From positions 372,001 to 436,000 of the forward strand of contig JAQSDM010000011.1 in assembly GCA_029945945.1 (NCBI GenBank): a DNA stretch of 64,000 nt, given 5' to 3'. The DNA comes from Algoriphagus sp. (GTDB taxonomy: Bacteria > Bacteroidota > Bacteroidia > Cytophagales > Cyclobacteriaceae). The notes under the pieces are model-generated. The model was not told the DNA's origin, did no database searches, and saw only the letters and a program-made list of their open reading frames with translations. Made by a program: the position numbers and the translations under genes. Below, piece by piece: positions 53,901 to 61,309 of this stretch (position 1 is the stretch's first letter; every line of letters starts with the position of its first letter).

Positions 53901-54280
53901 CGCATCACCGTCTCCCGGCACTTGCGGTTGTATTCCTCCACGGAGATTTTCTTACCGATATCCTCTTTGGTGATGCCCAGCTCTTTTTCCACCTGAAGCT
54001 CCACCGGAAGTCCATGCGTATCCCAGCCACCTTTTCTTTTTACTTGGAAACCTTTAAGGGTTTTGTATCGGCAAAAAATATCCTTCAGGGCACGCCCCAT
54101 CACGTGGTGAATACCCGGCGTTCCATTTGCCGAAGGCGGACCTTCAAAAAAAGTGAAGGTTTCCGCACCCTCTCTGTTGGCGATGGACTGATCGAAAATC
54201 TTATTTTCTTTCCAATACTGAAGGACTGATTCCCCTATTCCGGGATAATCGACCTGTTTAAATTCCTGATACGTTTTCAC
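50906..54280 (-). CDS. ileS: isoleucyl-tRNA synthetase
   Basis: IleS charges tRNA-Ile. The 1124-aa class Ia enzyme has the HIGH-type motif GTPGIHHVMGR (53-63), KGGWDTHGLPVE, the CP1 editing domain (TTEDGTGIVHLAKAFGADD), PYAQWHYPFEN and the KMSKRLGNAVDP loop near residue 671. The long C-terminal part (about 950-1110) is DUF5915-like, and there is no C-terminal Cys4 zinc finger, so it is of the long eukaryote-like/IleS2-type family, which is common in Bacteroidota. In other bacteria that type is linked with mupirocin resistance; here it appears to be the only copy visible. Confidence 0.95.
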   Translation of the reverse strand: MKTYQEFKQVDYPGIGESVLQYWKENKIFDQSIANREGAETFTFFEGPPSANGTPGIHHVMGRALKDIFCRYKTLKGFQVKRKGGWDTHGLPVELQVEKELGITKEDIGKKISVEEYNRKCRETVMRYKNEWDDLTVKIGYWVDLDDPYITFDSNYIESLWSLLRKLYDKGLLYKGYTIQPFSPAAGTGLSSHELNQPGTYKDIKDTSITAQFKLKGEENTFILAWTTTPWTLPSNSALAIGENLDYVKVKTFNPYTFEPATVILAKARMNGYLNPKAAELKLEDYKSGDKLIPFEVIEEFKGKTMLGWEYEQLFPIAGLELPKPAFTVVSGDYVTTEDGTGIVHLAKAFGADDFRTLVQNNVPGVFVKDEQGNEIPIVDKQGKFIPLVGEYLLGKMKEHGITAHKTFGVNDFFVKNYPKDDENAADYKNTDVIISIILKNENKAFKVEKYEHSYPHCWRTDMPILYYPMESWFIKTTAYKDRMVELNKTINWKPEATGTGRFGNWLENLVDWNLSRSRFWGTPLPIWRTTDGTEEKCIGSIAELNAEIEKSVAKGFMAKSPYEGKELDLHRPFVDDVILVSDKGEKMVREADLIDVWFDSGAMPYAQWHYPFENEEIFKANYPADYIAEGVDQTRGWFFTLHAIAVMLFDSVAFKNVIANGLVLDKSGNKMSKRLGNAVDPFKTLKEYGPDALRWYLLSNANPWDNLKFNLDGVAEVQRRFFGTLQNTYNFFALYANLDAFVYDKSKAIPVNERAELDQWIISKLQSLITEVEESMDNYDATKATRAIMNFTVDHVSNWYVRLARKRFWRGEMNADKRAAYETLYECLLSLSQLMSSFAPFYADWLYQNLTESGSDAKASIHLTDWVSADSVLINADLEASMDMAQTISSLVHSLRKKEKMKVRQPLQRILIPVLNAKSQTQIAHVEELIKSEVNIKAIEYIDDASGILVKSVKPNLPLLGKKLGQKMRFVVAAINKWGQSEITQIEQEGKISVDVEGESIELLLEEVLITSQDIPGWSVASDQGVTVALDVTLTDELKQEGIARDLVNRIQNLRKDMGLEVQDKIYVTIANDNDLVNASLAGFGDYIQSETQALSLELSANPEGAVMLDMDDFEIAVLVKKA

Positions 54281-54317
54281 AATTTACTTTCTTGTGGGCA
54301 AGTAGGTGATGGTTTTT

Positions 54318-54424
54318 GGGGCGTGCCCCCTGCCGAAAAGGCCGGGGTCGGGCTATCCGCTTGTATCACTTCGCTCACGCTCGGTGGATACCGCTTCTAT
54401 CCCTCACGCGGGGCATCCCGCTCA
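54318..54424 (-). repeat. structured dispersed Bacteroidota element in the ileS leader
   Basis: On the minus strand the element reads GCGTGAGGGATAGAAGCGG, then a hairpin GGATA...TATCC, a second copy of the AAGCGG motif (ATACAAGCGGATAG), CCCGACCCC and a closing GGGGGCACGCCCC. GCGTG at one end (54415-54419 on the plus strand as CACGC) can pair with CACGC at the other (54321-54325 as GCGTG), closing the element into one folded unit. I recognise this sequence family from memory as widespread in intergenic regions of Bacteroidota genomes; its function is unknown to me. The locally high G+C stands out. It lies between a likely -7 box (54435-54442) and ileS. Confidence 0.65.
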
Positions 54425-54434
54425 AAACAAGGCA

Positions 54435-54442
54435 CAAAGATA
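54435..54442 (-). promoter_or_regulatory. putative -7 box of ileS
   Basis: On the minus strand it reads TATCTTTG (TAnnTTTG). If used, the ileS mRNA would have a leader of about 145-150 nt that contains the whole folded element at 54318-54424. No -33 TTG at the usual spacing was found. Confidence 0.4.
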
Positions 54443-54532
54443 GAAGAAATAGCCCTTTATGGGAGAGTTGACTCGAAAAAATGGAGGTCATCAAACTGGC
54501 AATCCCAGTCAAAAAGCACTTTTACTTGCTTT

Positions 54533-55645
54533 TCAGAAGTCCAACCCAAGGCCATAGCTTACGCTTCGCCCGCCACCGGAAGGAATAAATACTCCCAAAT
54601 CCCGCAATTCCTGCAAATCTCGAGTAGCAGTTGGCTTTGAAGCGTTCGTTATTGCCATGTATTTTTTGGCGCTCATTCCACCCCCAAACCCATCAGGACC
54701 TTCTTCCAACATTCTGTTTATTGCCTTGATTTGTCGGTCATTCAATCTGGAACGATATGCGTCAAAAAACTTCATTTTTTTCAAAGTGAATTGAATCAGG
54801 CGCTCGGCAGCTTGCTGTGCTTGAATCACTGTCCCGGCAAAATAATTCAGCCAATTCGTGATTTCATTCGAGCGCTGCGCCTTTTTCAAACCCTCGTAAT
54901 ACGCATTCTTATTTTTTTCTATCGTATTCGAAAGACTGATCAGCGTTGGTTCTCCAAGACCCTGATGCAATACTTTCTCCGCCAATGCCCTTCCAATTCG
55001 TCCATTTCCATCTTCAAACGGGTGAATCGACTCAAAGTACAAATGTGCAATTCCAGCTCGTGTCATCGGATTGTTGATAGCATCTTTCTGACCCGGTGTT
55101 GTTATGTTAAACCAATCGATAAATCGATTCATTTCTCCCGGAACCAGATCAGAAGGAGGTGCTTCAAAATGAACGGTCTCTTTGCCCACTGGTCCGGACA
55201 CCACCTGCATCGGTGAAGAATCTGTTCGCCATTTCCCAGCCTGCACATACCGATTTCCTTCCATGAGCATCTCATGCCAGGCAAACAAATCAATTTCCTT
55301 TAGTGGTTCAGCATAGGAAGTACGAACTGCGATCATGAGCCGAGCAATTCCTTTCGCCCGATGATCCTTCACCAATACAGGTTGATTTTCATGGATTCCC
55401 AGGTTTTTGCGGATAGAGGACAGTACATCCTGGCGACTGATAAATTCCCCCTCGATTTCAGAAGTCTTGATTGCTTCCTCCACCATCACTTCCAGTATCA
55501 ACTCTGTTTGATTTTCCTTCGGAAAACCTTTTAGATAACCGAAAATCTGACCGGATTTCAAAAGAAATCCGGAATGCAAATTCTCAGAAACAGGCTGATG
55601 ATAGCTGAAGTCAGGCCAGTCCGGAAGCTCCCAATTGTAACTCAT
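54533..55645 (-). CDS. DUF4172-Fic-wHTH protein (class II Fic AMPylase-like)
   Basis: Fic enzymes transfer AMP to protein hydroxyl groups. From ATG at complement 55643-55645 the protein is 370 aa and begins MSYNWELPDWPDFSY, the DUF4172 N-terminal pattern. A start 39 bp upstream (55684) is possible but would put operator 1 inside the gene. An inhibitory helix motif TSEIEG ((S/T)xxxE(G/N); residues 61-66) precedes the Fic domain, making it class II. The active site HPFEDGNGR (208-216) is intact. The last 75 residues form a winged helix (DRQIKAINRMLEEGP, MSAKKYMAITNASKPTATRDLQELRDLG), which suggests that it binds DNA and may regulate itself. No antitoxin gene is adjacent. Confidence 0.92.
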   Translation of the reverse strand: MSYNWELPDWPDFSYHQPVSENLHSGFLLKSGQIFGYLKGFPKENQTELILEVMVEEAIKTSEIEGEFISRQDVLSSIRKNLGIHENQPVLVKDHRAKGIARLMIAVRTSYAEPLKEIDLFAWHEMLMEGNRYVQAGKWRTDSSPMQVVSGPVGKETVHFEAPPSDLVPGEMNRFIDWFNITTPGQKDAINNPMTRAGIAHLYFESIHPFEDGNGRIGRALAEKVLHQGLGEPTLISLSNTIEKNKNAYYEGLKKAQRSNEITNWLNYFAGTVIQAQQAAERLIQFTLKKMKFFDAYRSRLNDRQIKAINRMLEEGPDGFGGGMSAKKYMAITNASKPTATRDLQELRDLGVFIPSGGGRSVSYGLGLDF

Positions 55646-55761
55646 GAGCCGAATATACAAATTATTCGGCTCATAAATTGACATTTTTTGAGCCGAATAA
55701 ATTATTTAACCGGCTCATAATTTGGATTTTTATGAGCCAAATGGAAATTTTATTTGGCTCA
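55645..55761. promoter_or_regulatory. three 29-bp palindromic operators in strict 22-bp half-site register at the fic gene
   Basis: Three palindromes of identical length (29 bp) occupy 55645-55673, 55689-55717 and 55733-55761. Each is made of TGAGCC(G/A) and its complement. The six half-sites begin at 55645, 55667, 55689, 55711, 55733 and 55755, alternating in orientation, each exactly 22 bp from the next (about two helical turns). The outermost site overlaps the ATG of the Fic gene. Half-site arms are conserved while spacers differ, except that an A/T-rich stretch follows every arm. This strongly suggests cooperative binding by a dimeric regulator, most simply the wHTH domain of the Fic protein itself. 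Confidence 0.88.
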
Positions 55762-55772
55762 GGAAATTTGAA

Positions 55773-55803
55773 GTGAGAAATTCAAGGCAAAAAAATTTCT
55801 CAC
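55773..55803. promoter_or_regulatory. additional palindrome GTGAGAAATT upstream of the fic operators
   Basis: Perfect 10-bp arms (55773-55782 and 55794-55803) with an 11-nt spacer. It is off the 22-bp register of the operators and has a different core, so it is either a separate regulator site or a weak terminator hairpin (ATTTTTG follows on the plus strand). Confidence 0.4.
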
Positions 55804-55898
55804 ATTTTTGAAAAAGACCTCTATTCTTTCAATATTATTATATTCAATCTTCTGACAGCCAACTAATAGAGATTTTTACCACCCAATATCATTTCCTG

Positions 55899-55924
55899 CC
55901 CGAGAAGTCCTCGGGAGGTTTTTT
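55899..55924 (+). terminator. terminator-like hairpin in the leader of the 55941 gene
   Basis: Arms CCCGAG and CTCGGG with a 5-nt loop, then AGG and six T, ending 17 bp before the next ATG. A terminator directly ahead of a start codon suggests attenuation or an upstream short transcript; no riboswitch fold was recognised. Confidence 0.5.
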
Positions 55925-55940
55925 AAAGTAATCTCAGAAA

Positions 55941-56657
55941 ATGAAACCCTTTCCTAAACTCCACCTTTGGCTTATTCTTCCTTTCGTTGTTACTCTGGCA
56001 GGATTTAATGGATATTGGAGTGGATTTACCGAAGCCTCATTTCAATGGCATCTACACGGACTGTCTGCAACTTCCTGGTACATCATATTAATTATCCAAC
56101 CCTGGCTTTATCATAACAGACCAATTCAAGTTCACCGAAAAGTCGGAATGGTCGGACTTTTACTTGCAGGAATAGTGGTGGCGTCTGCCCTGAGTGTGGT
56201 AAAAGGCAATCTTTTAACTGTTGACGGTCCCATATTTCCAATCCGCTACAGTCTGTCATTCATTGATATTCTCACTGTGATGGGATTTACCACTTCGGTA
56301 ATCATGTCAGTTTTAAACGCAAAAAACACCCAAGTCCACGCCAGATGGATGATTTCAACCGTCTTCTGGGTTTTAGCCCCAGCAACTGTCAGGCTGTCTT
56401 TTCTCCCACTTGGGATGCTATATCAACCCAAAGAATTCTCTGATTTTCCATTTCTCTGGACAGATGTTTTTATCTGGAATACTGTGCTTATTGTCGGATT
56501 GATCGTCTTTCTGATTTTCCGGGATTATTTGAAAGAAAAGAAAGTGTATTTTTCTTATGTCTTGGTTGGAATTGTACAGCTGATTTCCATTCCCCTGATC
56601 ATTGAAATGAAAGATACTCCTTGGCTCAGAAATGTTCTGGATGCAGTATTTAAATAA
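55941..56657 (+). CDS. polytopic membrane protein, unknown function
   Basis: The 238-aa product has six or seven predicted transmembrane helices (about 9-26, 38-56, 67-87, 100-121, 135-152, 174-193, 205-224). A loop motif IQVHRKVGMVG between helices 2 and 3 and HARWMISTVFW near helix 5 carry histidines in or near the membrane, a pattern seen in DUF2306-like and other haem or metal membrane proteins. I cannot name the family. It is preceded by a terminator-like hairpin. The NTF2-like gene follows by 91 bp on the same strand. Confidence 0.75.
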   Translation: MKPFPKLHLWLILPFVVTLAGFNGYWSGFTEASFQWHLHGLSATSWYIILIIQPWLYHNRPIQVHRKVGMVGLLLAGIVVASALSVVKGNLLTVDGPIFPIRYSLSFIDILTVMGFTTSVIMSVLNAKNTQVHARWMISTVFWVLAPATVRLSFLPLGMLYQPKEFSDFPFLWTDVFIWNTVLIVGLIVFLIFRDYLKEKKVYFSYVLVGIVQLISIPLIIEMKDTPWLRNVLDAVFK

Positions 56658-56748
56658 CATTCTCACCCTTCGGAATCTCAAAGAATTAATTCCCCATTCA
56701 AATTTGAATTTCAGTAACTACCCAAATAGTCTTTTAAATAAACCAACA

Positions 56749-57210
56749 ATGTCTAGAAAACCCACAATTCTCACTTTTCTTCTCTTATTCATCTCTTCCT
56801 TTTCTTTAGCACAAAATCAAAAAGAAGCTGATATCCTCAGTTTGAAAAAGTTGGTTGAGGATACTTTTCAGGATATCCTGACGGACTTCAAATCCGATAA
56901 AATTGGAGACTATTTCACAGAGGATTTCATCCTGATCGAAAATGGAGAAATCTGGAATAATGACTCCTTAAGAAACTATCTGGAAAAAGGCCGATTGCGA
57001 ACTCCAAAGCAAATACGAGAAAACAAATTTGACTTTTTCAACATCGAAATAAAGGACGATATCGCTTGGGTGAGTTACTATAATACCGCAACTTTCACCA
57101 CCGAAAACTCCCCGCAAAGAATTATTACCTGGATAGAAACCCTCATTGCAGTGAGAACAGAAGAAGGCTGGCGAATGAAGCTTTTACATAATTCACTAGG
57201 GAAAAAATGA
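56749..57210 (+). CDS. exported NTF2/SnoaL-like (DUF4440-type) protein
   Basis: The reading frame opens at 56632 inside the upstream gene, but the ATG at 56749 starts a clear signal peptide (MSRKPTILTFLLLFISSFSLAQ), giving 153 aa. The mature part is a small cone-shaped alpha+beta fold: an N-terminal helix (ADILSLKKLVEDTFQDILTDF), DKIGDYFTEDFILIENGEIWN, and strands ending IAWVSYYNTATF, WIETLIAVRTEEGWRMKLLHNS. This is the DUF4440/SnoaL-like pattern. No catalytic residues can be assigned. It is probably periplasmic and cotranscribed with the membrane protein upstream. Confidence 0.8.
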   Translation: MSRKPTILTFLLLFISSFSLAQNQKEADILSLKKLVEDTFQDILTDFKSDKIGDYFTEDFILIENGEIWNNDSLRNYLEKGRLRTPKQIRENKFDFFNIEIKDDIAWVSYYNTATFTTENSPQRIITWIETLIAVRTEEGWRMKLLHNSLGKK

Positions 57211-57247
57211 AAAATCCCCGAAGAAATGAATTGCTTCGGGGATTTTT
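57211..57247 (+). terminator. terminator after the NTF2-like gene
   Basis: Perfect 13-bp arms AAAATCCCCGAAG / CTTCGGGGATTTT with a 10-nt loop. The A/T ends make it bidirectional, serving the convergent M28 gene too. Confidence 0.88.
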
Positions 57248-57264
57248 CCGTTCGGTTGGCTCGG

Positions 57265-58509
57265 TTAAAACTTAACTTTCTTTTCCAGCTTTTGACCTTC
57301 CCGCTCAATGCTCAAAGTCGCAGAGTCTCCTTTTTGGAAACCACTAAGCGCACGCATGTAACTCATCATATCGACGATCGCGGAGTCACCCATTTGCAGA
57401 ACAATATCGCCTTTCAGCAATCCGGCAGCCTGTGCTGGTTTATCTTCCGAAACTCCATCGATTCGCATTCCTACTCCATCAAATAAGTAGTCAGGAACTA
57501 CACCCAGAGAAACCGTGAATCTTGGAGAATCCCCGTTGGAATCTTTGGTTTTGGTGAAAGCAAGCTTTGGTTCAGCATCCAACTGATCCACCAATCGGTC
57601 GATGTATTTTACCACCTGCAGCAATCCTTCGTAATTGATCTTTTCCGAATCATCTCCCGGCTTGTGATAATCTTCATGCTGGCCAGTGAAAAAATGTAGT
57701 ACCGGCAAATCCTGTAAATAGAAAGAGGTGTGATCGGAAGGTCCCACACCAGATTCGGATGTTACCAATTTCAGACTATCGGCATTCGCAATATCCAATG
57801 CTGGAACAAAACTAGGGCTTGTTCCGACTCCGTTGATTGCCAGAGTATTTTCTGCATTCAGCCTTCCCACCATATCCATGTTGATCATGTAGTTGACTGT
57901 TTTTAAATCGATCGTTGGATTTTTCACAAAGTAATTGGAACCCCATAAGCCATTTTCTTCCCCTGAAAAAGCGATAAAAAGGAAGTTACTCGTGTGCTCC
58001 TCATGTTTCAGAATATCTGCCAAAGCAACCAAAGCAGCTGTTCCGGAAGCATTGTCATCTGCCCCATTATGAATCGCAGAATCTCCGCGGTGAAGCGAGC
58101 CCTGACCACCCATTCCCAAGTGATCAAAATGCGCCCCGATTACAATGGTATGGTCTGACTTGTTGTCAATATAGCCAATCACGTTTCTTCCGGTCACTCC
58201 TTCACCATCCGTTCCGATCACAGCTTCCTCATGCGGGTTGGTTGGTTTGGATACGGTAAAGGGCTGAAAAAATTCCTCGGTTCCTTTTGGTTGCAAACCG
58301 ATTTCCTCAAACTGTGCAGCAAGATAATCCGCAGCTTTTTGCTCCCCTTCTGTGCCAATTGCTCTTCCTCCCAGGTCATCGGCTGCCAAGAAAACAACGT
58401 CTTCTTTTAATCCAGTCAATAAATTCACATCAGTTGGTGCGGGATTACAACTCCAGTTCATCAGCCCTCCGGCCAGAATGAGTAAATAATATTTTGCTCT
58501 GTTTTTCAT
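57265..58509 (-). CDS. M28 family metallopeptidase lipoprotein with PDZ domain
   Basis: From ATG at complement 58507-58509 the protein is 414 aa with a lipoprotein signal (MKNRAKYYLLILAGGLMNWSC). The longer frame to 58629 lacks a signal. The M28 aminopeptidase domain has its zinc ligands and catalytic residues in IVIGAHFDHLGMGG, GADDNASGTAAL, AFSGEENGLWGS, INMDMVGRL and GPSDHTSFYL; all five metal ligands appear present. A C-terminal PDZ domain (about 325-410, LGVVPDYLFDGVGMRIDGVSEDKPAQAAGLLKGDIVLQMG) should bind substrates or partners. It acts on peptides in the periplasm or at the outer membrane. It is divergent from the TolB-like gene. Confidence 0.92.
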   Translation of the reverse strand: MKNRAKYYLLILAGGLMNWSCNPAPTDVNLLTGLKEDVVFLAADDLGGRAIGTEGEQKAADYLAAQFEEIGLQPKGTEEFFQPFTVSKPTNPHEEAVIGTDGEGVTGRNVIGYIDNKSDHTIVIGAHFDHLGMGGQGSLHRGDSAIHNGADDNASGTAALVALADILKHEEHTSNFLFIAFSGEENGLWGSNYFVKNPTIDLKTVNYMINMDMVGRLNAENTLAINGVGTSPSFVPALDIANADSLKLVTSESGVGPSDHTSFYLQDLPVLHFFTGQHEDYHKPGDDSEKINYEGLLQVVKYIDRLVDQLDAEPKLAFTKTKDSNGDSPRFTVSLGVVPDYLFDGVGMRIDGVSEDKPAQAAGLLKGDIVLQMGDSAIVDMMSYMRALSGFQKGDSATLSIEREGQKLEKKVKF

Positions 58510-58529
58510 TTCTTTTTTCAGATTTAGGT

Positions 58530-58561
58530 CAAAGATAATAATTGGTATCTTCGGCCTGCAA
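58530..58561 (-). promoter_or_regulatory. promoter of the M28 peptidase gene
   Basis: Minus-strand -33 TTG (58561-58559) and -7 TATCTTTG (58537-58530) with a 21-bp spacer. A weaker plus-strand box TATCTTCG (58546-58553) for the divergent gene lies within the same 74 bp. Confidence 0.5.
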
Positions 58562-58582
58562 TTCTTAAAATCAAATCTGAAA

Positions 58583-59686
58583 ATGAGACAATTACTCGTT
58601 GCTGCACTTTTATTTTCTTTCGTTTCCATTTCAAAAACTGAAGCTCAAACAAAACCTGAATCACACTCAGCCAGTGATTCCTTACTTCTTTCACCGGAGG
58701 AAATGAAATACCTGAAAAATATCAAGCAGCTGACTTTTGGCGGCAATAATGCCGAGGCTTATTGGTCGTTCGATGACAGCATGTTGGTTTTTCAATCCGA
58801 TTACAGCGCTTGGGGGGCCGAGTGCGATCAGGTTTATTATGTCAATTGGAGAGAGGATGATTTGAAAAATAACAAACCTCAACTTCTGAGCACAGGATTG
58901 GGAAGGACAACCTGCTCGTATTTCTTGCCAGACAATAAAACGATAGTGTATGCCTCCACACACCTTGGCAACGAAGATTGCCCACCAGTTCCGGAAAGAA
59001 GAACAGACGGAAAATACGTGTGGCCTATCTATGACAGTTTTGATATTTTCACCGCTGACTTGGAAGGTAACATCCTTGCTCAATTAACCAACGAACCGGG
59101 TTACGATGCTGAAGCCACCGTTTCGCCAAAAGGAGACCGAATGGTCTTTACTTCGTTGAGAACTGGAGATTTGGAGCTTTACACCATGAATCTGGATGGA
59201 TCGGATGTGAAGCAAATCACTTCTGATCTTGGCTATGATGGCGGTGCATTTTTCTCGCCTGACGGCAGCAAACTGATCTGGAGAGCTTCCCGTCCTAAAA
59301 CAGAAGCCGATATCAAAGAATACAAAGATCTGCTTGCAGAAGGATTAGTGATGCCAACAAGCATGGAACTCTACATCGCCAATGCAGACGGCACAGACGT
59401 GAAGAAGTTGACAGATTTGGGCAAAGCCAATTGGGCTCCATTCTTTCACCCATCCGGAAACAAAATTATTTTTGCCTCAAACCACCAGACTGAGCGCGGA
59501 TTTCCTTTCAATCTTTTCATGATCAATCTGGATGGATCCGGTCTGACCAAAATCACAAGCGACGGAACATTTGACGCTTTTCCCGTTTTCTCAAATAATG
59601 GAAAATACTTGGTTTTTGCTTCCAACAGAAATAATGGAGGAACGCGAGATACTAACCTATTTGTGGCAGAGTGGATCGGGGATTGA
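58583..59686 (+). CDS. TolB-like PD40 beta-propeller protein, exported
   Basis: The 367-aa protein has a signal peptide (MRQLLVAALLFSFVSISKTEAQ) and about five WD40-like PD40 blades. These read as YWSFDDSMLVFQSDY, TTCSYFLPDNKTIVYAST, EATVSPKGDRMVFTSLRTGDLELYTMNLDGSD, GGAFFSPDGSKLIWRAS, PFFHPSGNKIIFASN and AFPVFSNNGKYLVFASNRN. Blades of this type occur in TolB and in S9 peptidase propellers, but no peptidase domain is attached. It is a probable periplasmic binding protein, divergent from the M28 peptidase by 73 bp; shared control is likely. Confidence 0.88.
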   Translation: MRQLLVAALLFSFVSISKTEAQTKPESHSASDSLLLSPEEMKYLKNIKQLTFGGNNAEAYWSFDDSMLVFQSDYSAWGAECDQVYYVNWREDDLKNNKPQLLSTGLGRTTCSYFLPDNKTIVYASTHLGNEDCPPVPERRTDGKYVWPIYDSFDIFTADLEGNILAQLTNEPGYDAEATVSPKGDRMVFTSLRTGDLELYTMNLDGSDVKQITSDLGYDGGAFFSPDGSKLIWRASRPKTEADIKEYKDLLAEGLVMPTSMELYIANADGTDVKKLTDLGKANWAPFFHPSGNKIIFASNHQTERGFPFNLFMINLDGSGLTKITSDGTFDAFPVFSNNGKYLVFASNRNNGGTRDTNLFVAEWIGD

Positions 59687-59710
59687 GGCCGAACTTTCTT
59701 AAAGTATTCA

Positions 59711-59739
59711 AAACCGCCTTTGGAAATGGCGGTTTTTTT
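59711..59739 (+). terminator. terminator after the TolB-like gene
   Basis: Arms AACCGCC (59712-59718) and GGCGGTT (59728-59734) with a 9-nt loop, followed by seven T. It separates convergent genes. Confidence 0.88.
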
Positions 59740-59779
59740 ATTGTCTCAGCAAATTTTTCATGGTTTTTAAAAGGCCCTC

Positions 59780-61309
59780 TCAGAGAGTTTCAATCCGGTC
59801 GAGATACTCATTCGCTTGATCAAGAAGTTCCTGCTTATTTACCATTTTATCCCAAGTCCGATAAGCCATACCGATCCTTGGATTTTTTTCAAGTTTCTCC
59901 CGGTTTGCGGCATAAAAATGCCAGTACAGGCTGTTGAATGGACACGCTCCTTCACCGGTTTTCTTCTTCGCATCGTAAGCACAGTGATTGCAATAATTCC
60001 CCATTTTCTGGATGTAATTGGCGGAGGAGACATAAGGCTTGGTTCCGACAATCCCTCCATCCGCAAACTGACTCATGCCGCGCGTATTGGTGATTTCCAC
60101 CCATTCAATTGCATCAATGTAGATACCCAGGTACCATTTATCCACCTCATCGGGGTCGATTCCGGCGAGCAAAGCAAAATTTCCTGTTACCATCAACCTT
60201 TGAATATGATGGGCATAAGCCAAATCCAACGATTGGCCGATAGCTTGGCTCAGGCAATTCATCTTTGTTTTTCCTGTCCAAAACCATCCGGGAAGCTTTC
60301 TGTCATGGTTGAAAAAATTCAACTCCGCAAACTCAGGCATCTTTGCCCAGTAGATGCCCCGCATATATTCTCGCCATCCGATAATCTGCCGTATAAATCC
60401 CTCGACTTGCGAAATAGAAATTTGATCCTGATGACCGAGCCAATATTCCTCAACTTTCTTCACGACTTCAAGGGGAGAAATCATTTTGGTATTAAGGGAG
60501 AAACTCAGCCGGGAATGAAATAAATAAGGATCCCAAGTGGTCAAAGCATCTTGATAATCCCCAAAATGAATCAGCAAGTTTTCGCAGAAATAATCCAAAA
60601 CTTCAAGACTTTCCTTCCGGCTAACTGGCCAGAGAAAATTTTCAGAATCAAGTGTACCTAAGGTTTTCACCCCTGCGGTTTCAATCATCTCCACCAAGCC
60701 ATTTACTTTCTTCGAATGGATAAGAGGCTTCCGCAAAAGTTTTTTATCCTTCAGGGCGGCCCGGTTGTCATGATCAAAATTCCACTGACCTTGGACCGGC
60801 TCTTTTCCGTTCATCAGGATGTCGAATTTTCTCCTCATTTCCCTGTAAAAAGATTCCATAAGAAAGGATTTTTTTCCTTTGAAAAAATCTCCAAGAAACT
60901 CTCTGGTTGTCAGGAAATGCTCGGTATCAAATGAGGATGTTTCAATTTTGAGCGAATTACAGATTTCTTTCAGCTGCAGATCCAAGCGAAACTCATCCGG
61001 GAGTTGGTATTCAAATCGTTCGAATAGATGCTCTTGAACTAGTTTGGGGATCATTTTATCCAGACTCTGATCATTACCAGGATGATCTAAATTATAGTAT
61101 AAAACTTGATGTCCCTGATCTTGAATTTCCCTCGCAAAAGTTCTCATAGCCAGAAAAAAGGCTACAACTTTCTGAATATGGTGTGATACATAATCAGTTT
61201 CTTGTCTCATTTCCACAAGAAGAAAAGTAACAGAACCATCAGGCTTTGCAAACCAGGAATGATGCAAATTGAGCTGATCACCAAGGATCAATCGGAGCGT
61301 TTTAGGCAT
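59780..61309 (-). CDS. FeS-BCP class photolyase (PhrB/CryB-like, DASH-unrelated 6-4 photolyase type)
   Basis: This family contains FAD, a lumazine-type antenna and a [4Fe-4S] cluster, and repairs (6-4) photoproducts in light in characterised members. The 509-aa protein starts MPKTLRLILGDQLNLHHSWF. It has IRQIIGWREYMRGIYW, NHDRKLPGWFWTG and FADGGIVGTKPYVSSANYIQKMG. Four cysteines fit the cluster pattern of PhrB: C352 (MNCLSQ), C440 and C443 (NYCNHC) and C456 (EGACPF). Its ATG directly follows the U-run of the PorP/SprF terminator, so it has no ordinary leader. Its function as a photolyase is well supported; its substrate is by family. Confidence 0.93.
   Translation of the reverse strand: MPKTLRLILGDQLNLHHSWFAKPDGSVTFLLVEMRQETDYVSHHIQKVVAFFLAMRTFAREIQDQGHQVLYYNLDHPGNDQSLDKMIPKLVQEHLFERFEYQLPDEFRLDLQLKEICNSLKIETSSFDTEHFLTTREFLGDFFKGKKSFLMESFYREMRRKFDILMNGKEPVQGQWNFDHDNRAALKDKKLLRKPLIHSKKVNGLVEMIETAGVKTLGTLDSENFLWPVSRKESLEVLDYFCENLLIHFGDYQDALTTWDPYLFHSRLSFSLNTKMISPLEVVKKVEEYWLGHQDQISISQVEGFIRQIIGWREYMRGIYWAKMPEFAELNFFNHDRKLPGWFWTGKTKMNCLSQAIGQSLDLAYAHHIQRLMVTGNFALLAGIDPDEVDKWYLGIYIDAIEWVEITNTRGMSQFADGGIVGTKPYVSSANYIQKMGNYCNHCAYDAKKKTGEGACPFNSLYWHFYAANREKLEKNPRIGMAYRTWDKMVNKQELLDQANEYLDRIETL

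Noticed and set aside
55645-55761. CRISPR-like array
   Set aside because: Half-sites alternate in orientation, spacers are only 15 bp between palindromes, and no cas genes are present; an operator array explains it better.
59816-60523. 235-aa plus-strand frame opposite the photolyase
   Set aside because: Antisense shadow of a gene with complete FAD and Fe-S motifs.
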